64,000 nucleotides of DNA from Marinobacter sp. LQ44 (lineage in GTDB: Bacteria; Pseudomonadota; Gammaproteobacteria; Pseudomonadales; Oleiphilaceae): NCBI RefSeq assembly GCF_001447155.2, contig NZ_CP014754.1, forward strand, positions 3,038,001-3,102,000, written 5' to 3'. The notes under the pieces are model-generated. The model did no database searches, was not told the DNA's origin, and saw only the letters and a program-made list of their open reading frames with translations. The number at the start of each line of letters is the position of its first letter. The stretch's first letter is position 1. Below, piece by piece: positions 9,003 to 18,122 of this stretch. Both the position numbers and the translations under genes were made by a program.

Positions 9003-10376
9003 ATGCACAAGAACACCAATGCCCTCGTAAAGGCCGTTCGACTGGCAACCCTGGCAGCGATTGCTGCTCCGGTATCCGTTATGGCCGGTGGTTTTGCCCT
9101 CAATGAACAAAGCGCCAGTGCTATGGGTACCGCAAATGCCGGCGCGGCGGCCAACCCCGAGAATGCCACTATCGTATTCTTTAACCCCGCTGGCATGAGC
9201 CAGTTGTCTGGGACCAATATTTCGTTTGGTGCGGCTTACCTCGACATTGATGCAGAGGCAAAGGAAGGGGCGTCTGCCACTCGGATATCTGGTAATCCTG
9301 TAACCCCGGCTGGCCGGGGCGGCGATATTGCCGATGGTGCGTGGCTGCCAAATTTCTACCTGGCCCATGAGGTGAGTGATTCAGTAGACGTGGGTTTCGG
9401 TATCCATGCTCCCTATGGGCTGGCCGGTGACTACGAAGACGATTTTGTGGGGCGGTTTTTTGCGGACAAAACCGAGTTAACCGCCATTGCGTTTACACCC
9501 TCGGTCGCGGTTAATAATGGTCAGGGCCTGTCCATGGGCGCCGGCCTGAACATCATCTATGCTGAGGGCCGGCTTACCAGGAATCAGGATCTTGGGCCGA
9601 GTGCGGAGCCGCTCCCGGTCGGCGCAGAACCCTACGCTGACATAGAAGGCGATGATATTGGTGTGACCTTTCGCGTTGGTTTCCTGTACGAACTGTCTGA
9701 CAAAACCCAGTTTGGCATGACGGCGCAGACCGGTACAGAACTCAACCTCAAGGGTGATATGGAGGTGACGGGTGTTCCCGTCCCGGGTATGCCTGGAGTA
9801 ACAACAACTCTGAATGAAAAGGTTGAGGTACCCCTGGCGATTCCCGAGAGTATTACTGTGGGGGCGCGCCATAAACTGACAGACGATGTAACCCTGTTGG
9901 CGGGTGCGACATACTCTCGCTGGAGTCGCTTCGAGGAGCTGGACATTATCAGCCGTGACCCTGATGGCGAGATCGCGGGCGTTCCTGGTGCAGTGATTAG
10001 CCACACCACGGAAAAGTGGGGTAATACCTGGCAATTCAATGTTGGTGGGATATGGCAAGCTACCCCGGCCTGGGCTTTCAAGGCAGGCTATGCTTATGAC
10101 GAATCGCCCGTTGGTGAGTACGTTACCGCTCGTATTCCTTCAACAGACCGTCACTGGCTGACACTGGGAACCCAGTGGAAAGACGTCAATAGTGGTTGGA
10201 CAGTTGATGCAGCAATCGGCACCCTGATCTTCGATGGCAACGCCAACGTTGACGAAGTGTTCTATCAGCATGAGAACCCGACTCAGCAAGATCCGAGCTT
10301 TGGTGCATCCAACTACCAGGCCGAATACGACCTGAGCGCCTGGAGCGCCGCCATCGAGTTCAGCAAGGCGTTCTAA
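9003..10376 (+). CDS. FadL/OmpP1-family outer-membrane transporter
   Basis: A 457-residue beta-barrel protein with a signal peptide ending at VMAGG (about residue 24-26). The mature start GFALNEQSASAMGTANAGAAA is the FadL hallmark that forms the N-terminal hatch, and NPAGMSQL follows about residue 60. FadL proteins pass long-chain fatty acids and other hydrophobic compounds through the outer membrane. I chose ATG 9003 because AAAGGAGA lies just upstream and the signal peptide starts there, although the frame opens at 8946. The C terminus ends in phenylalanine (FSKAF), as in outer-membrane barrels. It is a separate type from the two aup-like FadL paralogues near 38-44 kb. Confidence 0.9.
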   Translation: MHKNTNALVKAVRLATLAAIAAPVSVMAGGFALNEQSASAMGTANAGAAANPENATIVFFNPAGMSQLSGTNISFGAAYLDIDAEAKEGASATRISGNPVTPAGRGGDIADGAWLPNFYLAHEVSDSVDVGFGIHAPYGLAGDYEDDFVGRFFADKTELTAIAFTPSVAVNNGQGLSMGAGLNIIYAEGRLTRNQDLGPSAEPLPVGAEPYADIEGDDIGVTFRVGFLYELSDKTQFGMTAQTGTELNLKGDMEVTGVPVPGMPGVTTTLNEKVEVPLAIPESITVGARHKLTDDVTLLAGATYSRWSRFEELDIISRDPDGEIAGVPGAVISHTTEKWGNTWQFNVGGIWQATPAWAFKAGYAYDESPVGEYVTARIPSTDRHWLTLGTQWKDVNSGWTVDAAIGTLIFDGNANVDEVFYQHENPTQQDPSFGASNYQAEYDLSAWSAAIEFSKAF

Positions 10377-10415
10377 GCCGCTGATCCTCGGTGTGACCGG
10401 CCCGGCGCGTCCGGG

Positions 10416-10769
10416 TCAGCCAACGACCTGACCACGGTAGATAACCTGTTTCTTCCGTGGTCGGGCTTCTTCCCCGCCTATCGCCTCCTCTGAACCAGCA
10501 ATCTCCTGCCCGCGATAAGTTTTGGCGGCTGCTGGCGCAGCGTCTATCTGCCCCAGCTCCGGCACCCTCTGTTTAAGAGCTTCCCATGTATGCACCAGAT
10601 GTTTCGATCGGGTTTTGCCCGCGTATTCGGCCAGGTGCTCCGCCAAGTGGTCTTCGTTGAGGTGCAGTTTTACCCCGAATTCAGACTGAATCAGCCGGCG
10701 GCACTGTTGCACCAGTTTCAGGTGGGAAGGGTCGAATAACCAGTTGCGTTCATTCGCTACGGAATTCAT
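10416..10769 (-). CDS. Conserved hypothetical protein, about 117 residues
   Basis: I do not recognise a characterised family. From the ATG at 10769 (MNSVANERNW) the protein is cytoplasmic and mostly helical for the first 70 residues (DPSHLKLVQQCRRLIQSEFG, then a histidine- and glutamate-rich stretch). A basic C-terminal end follows (RPRKKQVIYRGQVVG) with a repeated YRGQ motif (TYRGQEI and IYRGQVV). The frame is open to 10934, and ATG 10784 is another possible start. It is downstream of polA on the same strand and may be cotranscribed. Confidence 0.6.
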   Translation of the reverse strand: MNSVANERNWLFDPSHLKLVQQCRRLIQSEFGVKLHLNEDHLAEHLAEYAGKTRSKHLVHTWEALKQRVPELGQIDAAPAAAKTYRGQEIAGSEEAIGGEEARPRKKQVIYRGQVVG

Positions 10770-10967
10770 GGAAAGGCCTCGCATTGCTGTCACGGCATAG
10801 GGCATCAGAGAGCCCAGACTCTCGGATCGTTGCAGATTTCGTGCCGTGATCGGGAGGCGCTTAAACGTAGCGGGAAGGCCGGGCAATTGGAAAAGGGTGC
10901 CCTGCTTTTGTGCCTTTTCGGTGAAAATGAACAAAAACAGGGCGGTATCAGGGAAGGGTGCAGCCCC

Positions 10968-13697
10968 TTAGTGGGCCTGATCCCAGTTGTCTCCGGTGCC
11001 GGCTTCCACCAGTAACGGTACGTCCAGTTTGGCGGCAGCCTGCATTCGCTGCACCAGGCCCTTGCGCACGGTCTCCAGAGCGTCTTCCCGCACTTCAATG
11101 ATCAGTTCATCGTGCACCTGCATGGTCATACAGGCATCGTCAGCATGCTCCGAGCGCAGCCACTGGTCCACATCGATCATCGCCCGCTTGATGATATCGG
11201 CCGCGGTACCTTGCATGGGCGCGTTGATGGCGGTGCGCTCGGCAGCCTGTTGCAGCTGTTTGTTCCGGGCGTTAATCTCCGGCAGGTACAGGCGGCGGCC
11301 GAACAGGGTTTCCACGTAGCCATCGTCGTGGGCCTGTTTGCGGATGTTATCCATGTACTTGAGCACGCCCGGGTAACGCTCGAAGTAGCGATCAATGTAT
11401 TCCTGGGCGGTCTTGCGATCCACTTCCAGCTGGCGGGCCAGGCCGAAGGCCGACATGCCGTAGATCAGGCCGAAGTTGATGGCCTTGGCGCTGCGGCGCT
11501 GGTCTGAAGTGACTTCAATCAGGCTGACTCCAAATACCTCGGAGGCGGTGGCCTTGTGAATGTCTTCGCCATGCTCGAAGGCCCTCAGCAGGCCCTTGTC
11601 ACCGGACAGGTGCGCCATGATTCGCAGCTCGATCTGGGAATAGTCGGCGGCCAGCAGTTTGTAGCCCTCCGGTGCGATGAAGGCCTGGCGAATGCGGCGG
11701 CCTTCTGGAGTGCGGATCGGGATGTTCTGCAGGTTCGGCTCGGAGGACGACAGGCGCCCCGTGGCAGTCACCGCCTGGTGGTAAGAGGTATGGACGCGGC
11801 CGGTACGGTGATGAATTAGCTCCGGTAGTGTGTCGGTGTAAGTGGACTTCAACTTGCTCAGGCTGCGGTGCTCTACAATCAGTCGGGGCAGTTCGTGCTC
11901 GTGGGCCAGTTCCTGGAGCACCGGCTCGGCAGTGGAGGGCGCGCCCTTTGGAGTTTTCTTAATCACCCGCAGGCCGAACTTGTCGTACAGAATCGCCTGC
12001 AGCTGCTTGGTGGAGCCCAGGTTGAAGCTTTCCCCGGCCACCTTGTGGGCTTCTTTCTCCAGCTCCGCCATGCGCTCGGCCAGCTCCTGACTGTGCTGGC
12101 GCAGGGTGCTGGCGCTGATCAGGGTGCCCCGTTGTTCCATGCGGGACAACACCGGCACCAGCGGTAGGTCGATATCCCGGTACACGGATTCCAGCTTGCC
12201 GATTTCTTTCAGTTTCGGGCTCAGGGCCCGATGCAGGCGAAGGGTAATGTCTGCGTCTTCGGCGGCGTAGGGCCCGGCCTTTTCCAGATCAATCTGGTTA
12301 AAGGTGAGCTGTTTGGCGCCTTTGCCGGCGATAGACTCGTAGGTGATGGTCTGTTCGCCCAGATACTCCCGGGCCAGGCTGTCCATGTCGTGGCGCGTGG
12401 CCACGGAGTTGAGTACATAGGACTCCACCATGGTGTCGTCGCTGATGCCCTCCAGATAGATGCCATGGTTGGCGAGCACATTCTTGTCATACTTCAGGTT
12501 CTGGCCGATCTTGTTCACGTCCGGGTTTTCCAGCAGGGGTTTGAGCTGGTTAAGTACGTGATCGCGGTCCAGCTGATCCGGCGCACCCATGTAATCGTGG
12601 CCCAGCGGCACGTAGGCCGCCTCACCGGGGGTGATGGCAAAGGACACGCCGACGATTTCGGCGTCCATGTAGCGAAGGCTGGTGGTTTCAGTGTCGAAAG
12701 CGAATTGATCCGCAGCTTTCAGCCGCTGTAGCCAGGTATCCAGCTCGGCCTGGTCGGTAATCACAGAATACTGCTTCTCGACCGCTGGTTCGGGTTCTGA
12801 TTTGGGGGAAGACTGGTTCTCGCTATTTTCTGAACCCGAATTCTCAAGCTCGGCAACCCAGCTACGGAATTCATATTCCTTGAACAGCTCGAGCAGGGAA
12901 TGGTCGTCCTGTTCCCGCTCCTGCAGGTCTTCCAGTCCGAAGTCCAGATCGACATCCAGGCGGATGGTGGCCAGTTCCCGGCTCAGGGGCAGGGTGCCGG
13001 TGGCTTCCCGCAGGTATTCACCGATCTTGCCTTTGATTTCGTCCGCATGTTCTATCAGGTTGTCGAGATCGTGGTAGGTCTGCAGCCATTTCACCGCGGT
13101 TTTCGGGCCGCATTTGTTCACCCCGGGTATGTTGTCCACCTTGTCGCCCACCAGGGCGAGGTAATCGATGATTTGTTCCGGGCTCACCCCGAACTTGTCG
13201 ATCACTCCCTCCCGATCCATGGCAGTTTCGGTCATGGTATTGATGAGGGTCACGTGATCGCTCACCAGTTGGGCCATGTCTTTGTCGCCGGTGGAAACCA
13301 CCACGTCGATACCCTTGCTGGTGGCTTCGTAGGCCAGAGTGCCAATGACGTCATCGGCTTCCACGCCCGGCACAATTAATAGGGGCAGCCCCATGGCGCG
13401 GACGATGTCGTGGATCGGTTCAATCTGAACGGCCAGGTCTTCCGGCATGGGGGGGCGGTTGGCCTTATACTCTTCATACATGTCGTGGCGGAAGGTTTTG
13501 CCTTTGGCGTCAAACACCACCACCACCTTGGAGCCGGGAAAGTCCTGCTCAAGGCGCCGCAGCATGCTGATAACACCCTTGATGGCGCCGGTCGGATGGT
13601 TTTTGCTGGTGGTCAGTGGTGGCAGCGCATGGTAAGCGCGAAACAGGTAGGACGATCCGTCAACAAGAACCACGGGTGGGGTCTTTTTATCAGTCAT
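10968..13697 (-). CDS. polA: DNA polymerase I
   Basis: A 909-residue polymerase for gap filling and RNA primer removal. The 5'-3' exonuclease domain starts at LVDGSSYLFRAYHALPPL, the 3'-5' proofreading domain has the ExoI motif DTETTSL, and the polymerase domain shows motif A DYSQIELR, motif B RRSAKAINFGLIYGMSAFG and motif C VHDELIIEV, so all three activities appear intact. I placed the start at ATG 13697 (MTDKKTPP); the frame stays open to 13808 but that part runs into the divergent DUF2782 gene. The polA-DUF2782 neighbourhood is conserved in Pseudomonas relatives. Confidence 0.97.
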   Translation of the reverse strand: MTDKKTPPVVLVDGSSYLFRAYHALPPLTTSKNHPTGAIKGVISMLRRLEQDFPGSKVVVVFDAKGKTFRHDMYEEYKANRPPMPEDLAVQIEPIHDIVRAMGLPLLIVPGVEADDVIGTLAYEATSKGIDVVVSTGDKDMAQLVSDHVTLINTMTETAMDREGVIDKFGVSPEQIIDYLALVGDKVDNIPGVNKCGPKTAVKWLQTYHDLDNLIEHADEIKGKIGEYLREATGTLPLSRELATIRLDVDLDFGLEDLQEREQDDHSLLELFKEYEFRSWVAELENSGSENSENQSSPKSEPEPAVEKQYSVITDQAELDTWLQRLKAADQFAFDTETTSLRYMDAEIVGVSFAITPGEAAYVPLGHDYMGAPDQLDRDHVLNQLKPLLENPDVNKIGQNLKYDKNVLANHGIYLEGISDDTMVESYVLNSVATRHDMDSLAREYLGEQTITYESIAGKGAKQLTFNQIDLEKAGPYAAEDADITLRLHRALSPKLKEIGKLESVYRDIDLPLVPVLSRMEQRGTLISASTLRQHSQELAERMAELEKEAHKVAGESFNLGSTKQLQAILYDKFGLRVIKKTPKGAPSTAEPVLQELAHEHELPRLIVEHRSLSKLKSTYTDTLPELIHHRTGRVHTSYHQAVTATGRLSSSEPNLQNIPIRTPEGRRIRQAFIAPEGYKLLAADYSQIELRIMAHLSGDKGLLRAFEHGEDIHKATASEVFGVSLIEVTSDQRRSAKAINFGLIYGMSAFGLARQLEVDRKTAQEYIDRYFERYPGVLKYMDNIRKQAHDDGYVETLFGRRLYLPEINARNKQLQQAAERTAINAPMQGTAADIIKRAMIDVDQWLRSEHADDACMTMQVHDELIIEVREDALETVRKGLVQRMQAAAKLDVPLLVEAGTGDNWDQAH

Positions 13698-13782
13698 ATC
13701 AAAGCCGGTCCGGAATCTGATTGAAGCGTGGGTTGGCTTGTGCAACTCTAGCCAGAAAGATGAGCGAAAGGGTACCACGAAA

Positions 13783-14118
13783 ATGAAACGAATCGCCTGT
13801 TCCGCCATGTTGGCTGGGCTTGTGTCTTTACCGGTGATGGCTCAGCAAGAAGGCTCACTGGATGCCACTCCGGTAGTCACGCCCCAGGAGCCCGTGGTTA
13901 TTTCCGATTACCAGCCCCCGGAAGGCGGGCCGGAAATTGTGATCCGGCCGGGGGAGAATGAAGTGTTCTATGAATATCGCGTGAATGGCCAGCTTATGGA
14001 AATCAAGGTGGTGCCTAACGTAGGGCCCGAATACTATCTGGTGCCATCCGGTGGCGGCTGGATTCAGGACACTGAGTCTGACTTGCTGGTTCCTAGCTGG
14101 GTGATCTTCCGCTGGTAA
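13783..14118 (+). CDS. DUF2782 small exported protein
   Basis: A 111-residue protein with a signal peptide (MKRIACSAMLAGLVSLPVMAQQ) and a conserved C-terminal segment with YEYRVNGQLMEIKVVPNVGP and YYLVPSGGG. DUF2782 proteins are periplasmic and of unknown role, and they sit divergently beside polA in related genomes. The start at 13783 gives a normal signal peptide; the longer frame from 13738 does not. Confidence 0.85.
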   Translation: MKRIACSAMLAGLVSLPVMAQQEGSLDATPVVTPQEPVVISDYQPPEGGPEIVIRPGENEVFYEYRVNGQLMEIKVVPNVGPEYYLVPSGGGWIQDTESDLLVPSWVIFRW

Positions 14119-14138
14119 CCGACACCTTTGCTGTGCGC

Positions 14139-14636
14139 TCAGATCAAGTTGACTTCAACCGGGTCTGAACGCCGGCTTTCAAGCCCATCCACATCCACCG
14201 TTGTAATCGAGAATTCATAGGCGCCGGGGGGCATGCCCTCAAGGCGGTAACGGGTTGTGCTGGCATCGTTCAGCGGAATGATACTGAAATCATTCTTATG
14301 CTTCATCCGGTAATAGATGCGATACCCAGAGATTTGGCCAGGTGCCAGTGATGAGCCGTCTTCGCGGGTCATCGGTGGATTCCAGGCCAGAGTGCGTGGG
14401 CTGGCGGCGCTATCCGCAGAGTACTGGCTCTGCTTTGCCGCGGGCGATTGTCCCAGTGTGGCCAGGAGGTTTGATTGTGCCTGTTTCAGCCTGGCATCCG
14501 AGACTTCCGAGGCGCGCTGTGGGTCGAGTTTGCTGGCGCGAGTGTCTTCCTGACAGCCAGTGATCAGGGAGGCAAGGGCAATAGTCAGCAGGCAAAGCGC
14601 AGCCTGGCCGGGCAAGGGTGGCAGTAAAATTTTCAT
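14139..14636 (-). CDS. Lipoprotein with a fibronectin type III-like domain
   Basis: A 165-residue protein starting at MKILLPPLPG with a lipobox LITGC, so the mature protein would be lipidated at that cysteine (about residue 28). The C-terminal 90 residues (TLAWNPPMTREDG, ISGYRIYYRMKHKND, TTRYRLEGMPPGAYEFSITTVD) have the alternating pattern of an FnIII domain, usually a protein-protein or carbohydrate contact surface. The middle is a low-complexity linker. It faces the DUF2782 gene tail to tail with 20 bp between. No specific function can be given. Confidence 0.75.
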   Translation of the reverse strand: MKILLPPLPGQAALCLLTIALASLITGCQEDTRASKLDPQRASEVSDARLKQAQSNLLATLGQSPAAKQSQYSADSAASPRTLAWNPPMTREDGSSLAPGQISGYRIYYRMKHKNDFSIIPLNDASTTRYRLEGMPPGAYEFSITTVDVDGLESRRSDPVEVNLI

Positions 14637-14904
14637 GGTCAACTCGCATACGGAGCCGTGGCGGGCTCTCTCGTTACTGGTCGTATGGAGCCTGAATAAA
14701 ACCGGGAGACGGGCTACCTCAAACAAGGTGGGATTATGCCAGCCGCTACCTTTCGATCAAGTGAACTATCCGTAAAAACCGAAGATTGGTTTTAGTATGA
14801 ACATTCTAATTTTTATCCGTACCTTGGTGGGTGAAAGTCACCAAAGGCACGCAGAAGCAAGGGCTTGTGGTGCCGAAACGATCCTAAAATCAAGGAGAAC
14901 TACC

Positions 14905-15321
14905 ATGGGTAAATTGAAATCCTACCAGGAACAACTGCAGGACATCGTTGAGAAGGGCATCAACGCCGCCGAAGAGCAGCAGAAGAAGCTGGCTTCCAAG
15001 CCGTTTGATTACGCAGAGAAGCTGGAAGCAGAAGCTCGCGAATACAGCGTAAAGACCCTGCGCAAGCGTTACACCGGATACTCCGAGAACCTGTTCGAGC
15101 AGCTGCGTAGCCTGAACAGCCGTTTCGGCAATTTTGCTGCCGAACTGGTTGCCAAGCTGGAAAAAGAAGCCGTTGAAGGTGCTGACGCTGTTTCCGGCGC
15201 CGCCGAAGACGTAGCGGAAGCTGCCCAGGATGCCAAGAAGTCAGTCACTGCCAAGAAGCCGGCCGCTCGCAAGCCAGCGGCTCGCAAGACGGCAGCCAAG
15301 AAGGAAACAGCGTCCGCCTGA
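14905..15321 (+). CDS. Phasin-like protein with histone-H1-like Lys/Ala tail
   Basis: A 138-residue protein with no signal peptide. The first 100 residues are helical and amphipathic with no cysteine (KSYQEQLQDIVEKGINAAEEQQKKL, then FEQLRSLNSRFGNFAAELVAKLEKE), as in phasins that coat polyhydroxyalkanoate granules. The last 30 residues are repeats of AKKPAARKPAARK type, like the DNA-binding tail of PhaF or histone H1. ATG 14905 follows AAGGAG. A strong terminator follows, then the group II intron. No pha genes are in the window, so the granule role is inferred. Confidence 0.65.
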   Translation: MGKLKSYQEQLQDIVEKGINAAEEQQKKLASKPFDYAEKLEAEAREYSVKTLRKRYTGYSENLFEQLRSLNSRFGNFAAELVAKLEKEAVEGADAVSGAAEDVAEAAQDAKKSVTAKKPAARKPAARKTAAKKETASA

Positions 15322-15344
15322 TCATAATGGCGAGCTCTAACCAC

Positions 15345-15370
15345 AAAGGGCGCTCTGGTGAGCGCCCTTT
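15345..15370 (+). terminator. Rho-independent terminator of the phasin-like gene
   Basis: An 11-bp perfect stem (AAAGGGCGCTC with GAGCGCCCTTT) with a TGGT loop lies 23 bp after the stop codon. The T-run is short (TTTGTCGTTTG). The group II intron begins just beyond it. Confidence 0.85.
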
Positions 15371-17453
15371 GTCGTTTGCCCGGCGAAGCCGGCAAACCCG
15401 GCCATCTGAAAGAAGGTGGCGTCACCCCGACTGAGGGGAAGACAATCCGACTGGCAAGGGCGCCACTGGCCAACGGTGGGGTCTGAAGGAAGCCATAGGA
15501 AGTTAACGGTACACAACGCAAGTGAACCTGCTTCGGCAGGTCAGGTGGGCCAGCGTGCGAAATAACGCGACGCCCGATACTCAGTCAGACCTGGGCTGTG
15601 TTTGAGGGTGGCATCGTTAACAGGGAGCCGGTGCAGTAACCGGGGAAGCCTGACACCGAATCCGGCGTTGTCGGAGGCTGTGGCGCAAGGTGAAAGCCGA
15701 GGCCGCAGTTGGTGCGAGGTGGCAGATGAAGCCGTAGTAGTGAGGAAGTTCCGGCCTGAGAAGCCTGGTAACAGCGTGGAGGATAAAACCGGAATGACCG
15801 CTGACGGAGGTTCAGCGGACCGGTCAGGGTCAAAAGCTCTGATCGGATGCGAAGGGCGGAAGTCATTAACGAGAATGACGGACGACGAGTGAGAGGTGGA
15901 CGCTGTGTTCACAAGCTGCCCGACGGGGCAGGGACGTGCACTGGGGTACTGCGGGAACGCAGTGGCTCTGGTGTTCTCCGAACAAGGGAGTAGAGCGATA
16001 CCGTGGCGGCAGATTGCCTGAGCGCTAGCACCCGGGCGGATCGCTTGAAACACACCGGCAGCCAAGCCAACCCTCGAAGCCGTCATCGCGGAGATGAGCA
16101 GGCATGAGGAAATACTACAGTCTGTACGGGCAATTGCTGTCAAAACAGCGCCTGTATGAAGCCTTCAGACACATCAAACGCAACAAGGGCGCGGCCGGAA
16201 TCGATGGGCAGAGCCTGAGTGGGTTTGAGGCGAATCTGGAGGTGGAGCTGTCGTGCCTGTTGCTCGAGCTGAAGGAAAAGCGCTATCGGGCGCAGCCAGT
16301 CAGACGCGTAGCCATCGCCAAGGATGACGGCGGTGAGCGTCTGCTGGGCATTCCGACGGTTCGGGACCGGGTTGTGCAACAGGCGCTGCGCCGTATTATC
16401 GAACCGATCTTCGAGCCGGATTTCCACCCGTCGAGTTACGGGTATCGTCCGGGACGCAGTGGTCACCACGCCATCGGCAAGGCGGAGTTGTTTATCCGCC
16501 GATACCGGCGTGACTGGGTTGTGGACATGGACCTGTCGAAATGCTTCGACACGCTCAACCATGACCTGATCATCCGCCAGTTCCGCCAACGGATCACGGA
16601 CGGCAGTGTCCTGTCACTGCTGCGCCAGTTCCTGGAAAGTGGCGTGATGGTGGGATACCACCTCGAAGAGACGGAACTGGGAAGCCCTCAGGGTGGCGTG
16701 ATCAGTCCGCTGATCGCAAACGCCTACCTGGACGCCTTCGACCAGTTCATGAAAGCGCGGGGGCACCGGATCGTCCGCTACGCGGACGACATCCTGATCC
16801 TGTGCGGCTCACGAGCGGGCGCGGAGAATGCGTTACGGGTGGCCCAACGCTATCTGGAAGAAGAGCTGAAGCTGACGGTGAACGTCACCAAGACCCACAT
16901 CGCCCACAGCGATGAGGGGGTAAAGTTCCTGGGCGTGGTGATCTACACGAACTACACCCGCATCCAGGACAAGAAGGTGGTGAAACTCAAGCAGAAGCTG
17001 AAAGCGCTGACAAAGCGTAACCGGGGCATCGGGCTTGCGGCGATTATCCGCGAGCTGAATCCGGTGCTACGGGGCTTTGCCAACTACTTCCGGGTGGCGA
17101 ACTGCGCGAGGGTGCTGAAGCAGGTGATGAGTTGGTTAAGGCGGCGCCTGCGCTGCATCCAGCTCAAGCAGTGGAAAAAGCCGAGTCGGCTGCATCGGAG
17201 GCTGAAACAGCTAGGTTACCAACCCCCGTTCCGGCATATCAAGATGCAAAGCTGGCGCAACGCGGCGTCCCCACTGGCCAGTCTGGCCCTGCCCAACACC
17301 TACCTGCACAATGACCTGAAGTTGATAGATCTTGCGAAGGTTAAAACCGGCATCACTGTCCCCGAGTTCGGGGTAAGTTAATGGCATGAGCCGTATACGT
17401 GGCCCGTATGTACGGTTCTGGGAGAGGGATGAGGCGGTAACGCCTCACCCTAC
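15371..17453 (+). mobile_element. Group II intron with intact reverse transcriptase (boundaries approximate)
   Basis: A retroelement of about 2.0-2.1 kb on the plus strand. About 730 bp of structured non-coding sequence (domains I-III, including the tract around 15480-15560) precedes a reverse transcriptase in domain IV, followed by recognisable domains V and VI. The position directly after a terminator hairpin and a reverse transcriptase without an endonuclease domain are the habits of bacterial class C introns, but I do not see a clear GUGYG 5' end, so the 5' boundary could lie anywhere from 15371 to about 15555. The 3' end is placed from the domain VI branch site and could be up to 7 nt later. 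Confidence 0.8.
16104..17381 (+). CDS. ltrA: Group II intron-encoded reverse transcriptase/maturase
   Basis: A 425-residue protein with the RT core: GIPTVRDRVVQQALRRIIEPIFE (about 82-104), SSYGYRPGRS (110-119), DMDLSKCFDTLNHD (141-154), the LGSPQGGVISPLIAN block (192-206) and the catalytic YADD (226-229). The maturase X domain follows (LNPVLRGFANYFRVANC). No HNH endonuclease domain is present, so it would rely on nicking elsewhere or on replication forks for mobility. The frame is unbroken, which suggests a recently active copy. It reads from ATG 16104 inside the intron. Confidence 0.93.
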   Translation: MRKYYSLYGQLLSKQRLYEAFRHIKRNKGAAGIDGQSLSGFEANLEVELSCLLLELKEKRYRAQPVRRVAIAKDDGGERLLGIPTVRDRVVQQALRRIIEPIFEPDFHPSSYGYRPGRSGHHAIGKAELFIRRYRRDWVVDMDLSKCFDTLNHDLIIRQFRQRITDGSVLSLLRQFLESGVMVGYHLEETELGSPQGGVISPLIANAYLDAFDQFMKARGHRIVRYADDILILCGSRAGAENALRVAQRYLEEELKLTVNVTKTHIAHSDEGVKFLGVVIYTNYTRIQDKKVVKLKQKLKALTKRNRGIGLAAIIRELNPVLRGFANYFRVANCARVLKQVMSWLRRRLRCIQLKQWKKPSRLHRRLKQLGYQPPFRHIKMQSWRNAASPLASLALPNTYLHNDLKLIDLAKVKTGITVPEFGVS

Positions 17454-17460
17454 TCGCTAT
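17388..17460 (+). ncRNA. Group II intron domains V and VI
   Basis: Domain V spans about 17388-17420, starting GAGCCGTA and ending TACGGTTC, with the AGC catalytic triad at 17389-17391. Domain VI follows: AGGG (17425-17428) pairs with CCCT (17448-17451), GAGGCG (17431-17436) pairs with CGCCTC (17441-17446) round a GTAA loop, and A17447 is left as the likely branch-point adenosine. An AC at 17452-17453 would give the expected AY 3' end. Confidence 0.8.
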
Positions 17461-17478
17461 TTCCGCCAGTACAAACGT

Positions 17479-18120
17479 TTATTCCGGCTCCAGGGGGAGT
17501 GTCCGCTCCTGGCCAGTAACGACTTCCAGTCTTTTTATATCCGCCTCAAATTCCTTTTTCATTGCACTGATGTCTTGCTGTTGGGCGGCAATTTCCCGTT
17601 CCACGTCGCGGATCTGTGACTCCAGCCGACGAATCCGTTCCAGGGTAGCTTCCGGAATATCCCTGCCGGCCCGCTCCATATCTGCCGCTCGGCTTTGCTC
17701 GTTATCAAGCTGGCTGGAAATCACGGAAATATTGCCTCGCTTTAACTGGATAATCCCTTCCAGCTCGCGAATCTTCCGATGCATGGCGCGAACAGCCTGG
17801 TCTGGATGGCTGAAGCGCTTCAACAGCTGGCGATCCTGCTGCTGTTGAATCTCGGCCTGGCGTTGGCGCTCTTTCTCCGCTTCCCGGGCAGCGATCTCTT
17901 CGGCTGTGGGGGCGGGCGGGATGGTCTCAATAACTCGGCCGTTGGTTCCGAGAATGTCGTAGCCGCGTTTGGTGGCTTCCTGCGGGATGGTATTGCTGAT
18001 CACCAGCTGACCGTTGTCATCCGTGTAACGATACATATTGGCCTGCACACTGGCGGACAGCAGCAGTCCTGCTACGGCCAGGCTGGCAATAACCGTTGAT
18101 TTGGACACACGGTGGTGCAT
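17479..18120 (-). CDS. DUF4124-containing exported coiled-coil protein
   Basis: A 213-residue protein with a signal peptide cut near SVQANMYRY, a DUF4124 segment right after it (MYRYTDDNGQLVISNTIP, about 29-46), and a long charged coiled coil from about 75 to 200 (EREIAAQQQDISAMKKEFE). DUF4124 is a short periplasmic domain of unknown role. The gene follows pyrE by 2 bp, so it belongs to that transcript. The intron 3' end lies about 20-25 bp beyond the stop codon. Confidence 0.8.
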   Translation of the reverse strand: MHHRVSKSTVIASLAVAGLLLSASVQANMYRYTDDNGQLVISNTIPQEATKRGYDILGTNGRVIETIPPAPTAEEIAAREAEKERQRQAEIQQQQDRQLLKRFSHPDQAVRAMHRKIRELEGIIQLKRGNISVISSQLDNEQSRAADMERAGRDIPEATLERIRRLESQIRDVEREIAAQQQDISAMKKEFEADIKRLEVVTGQERTLPLEPE

Positions 18121-18122
18121 GG

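Noticed and set aside
15240..15312. Short repeats that could be mistaken for a CRISPR or tandem repeat array
   Set aside because: They are codons of the AKKPAARK tail of the phasin-like protein and stay in frame. No CRISPR-like array exists in the window.
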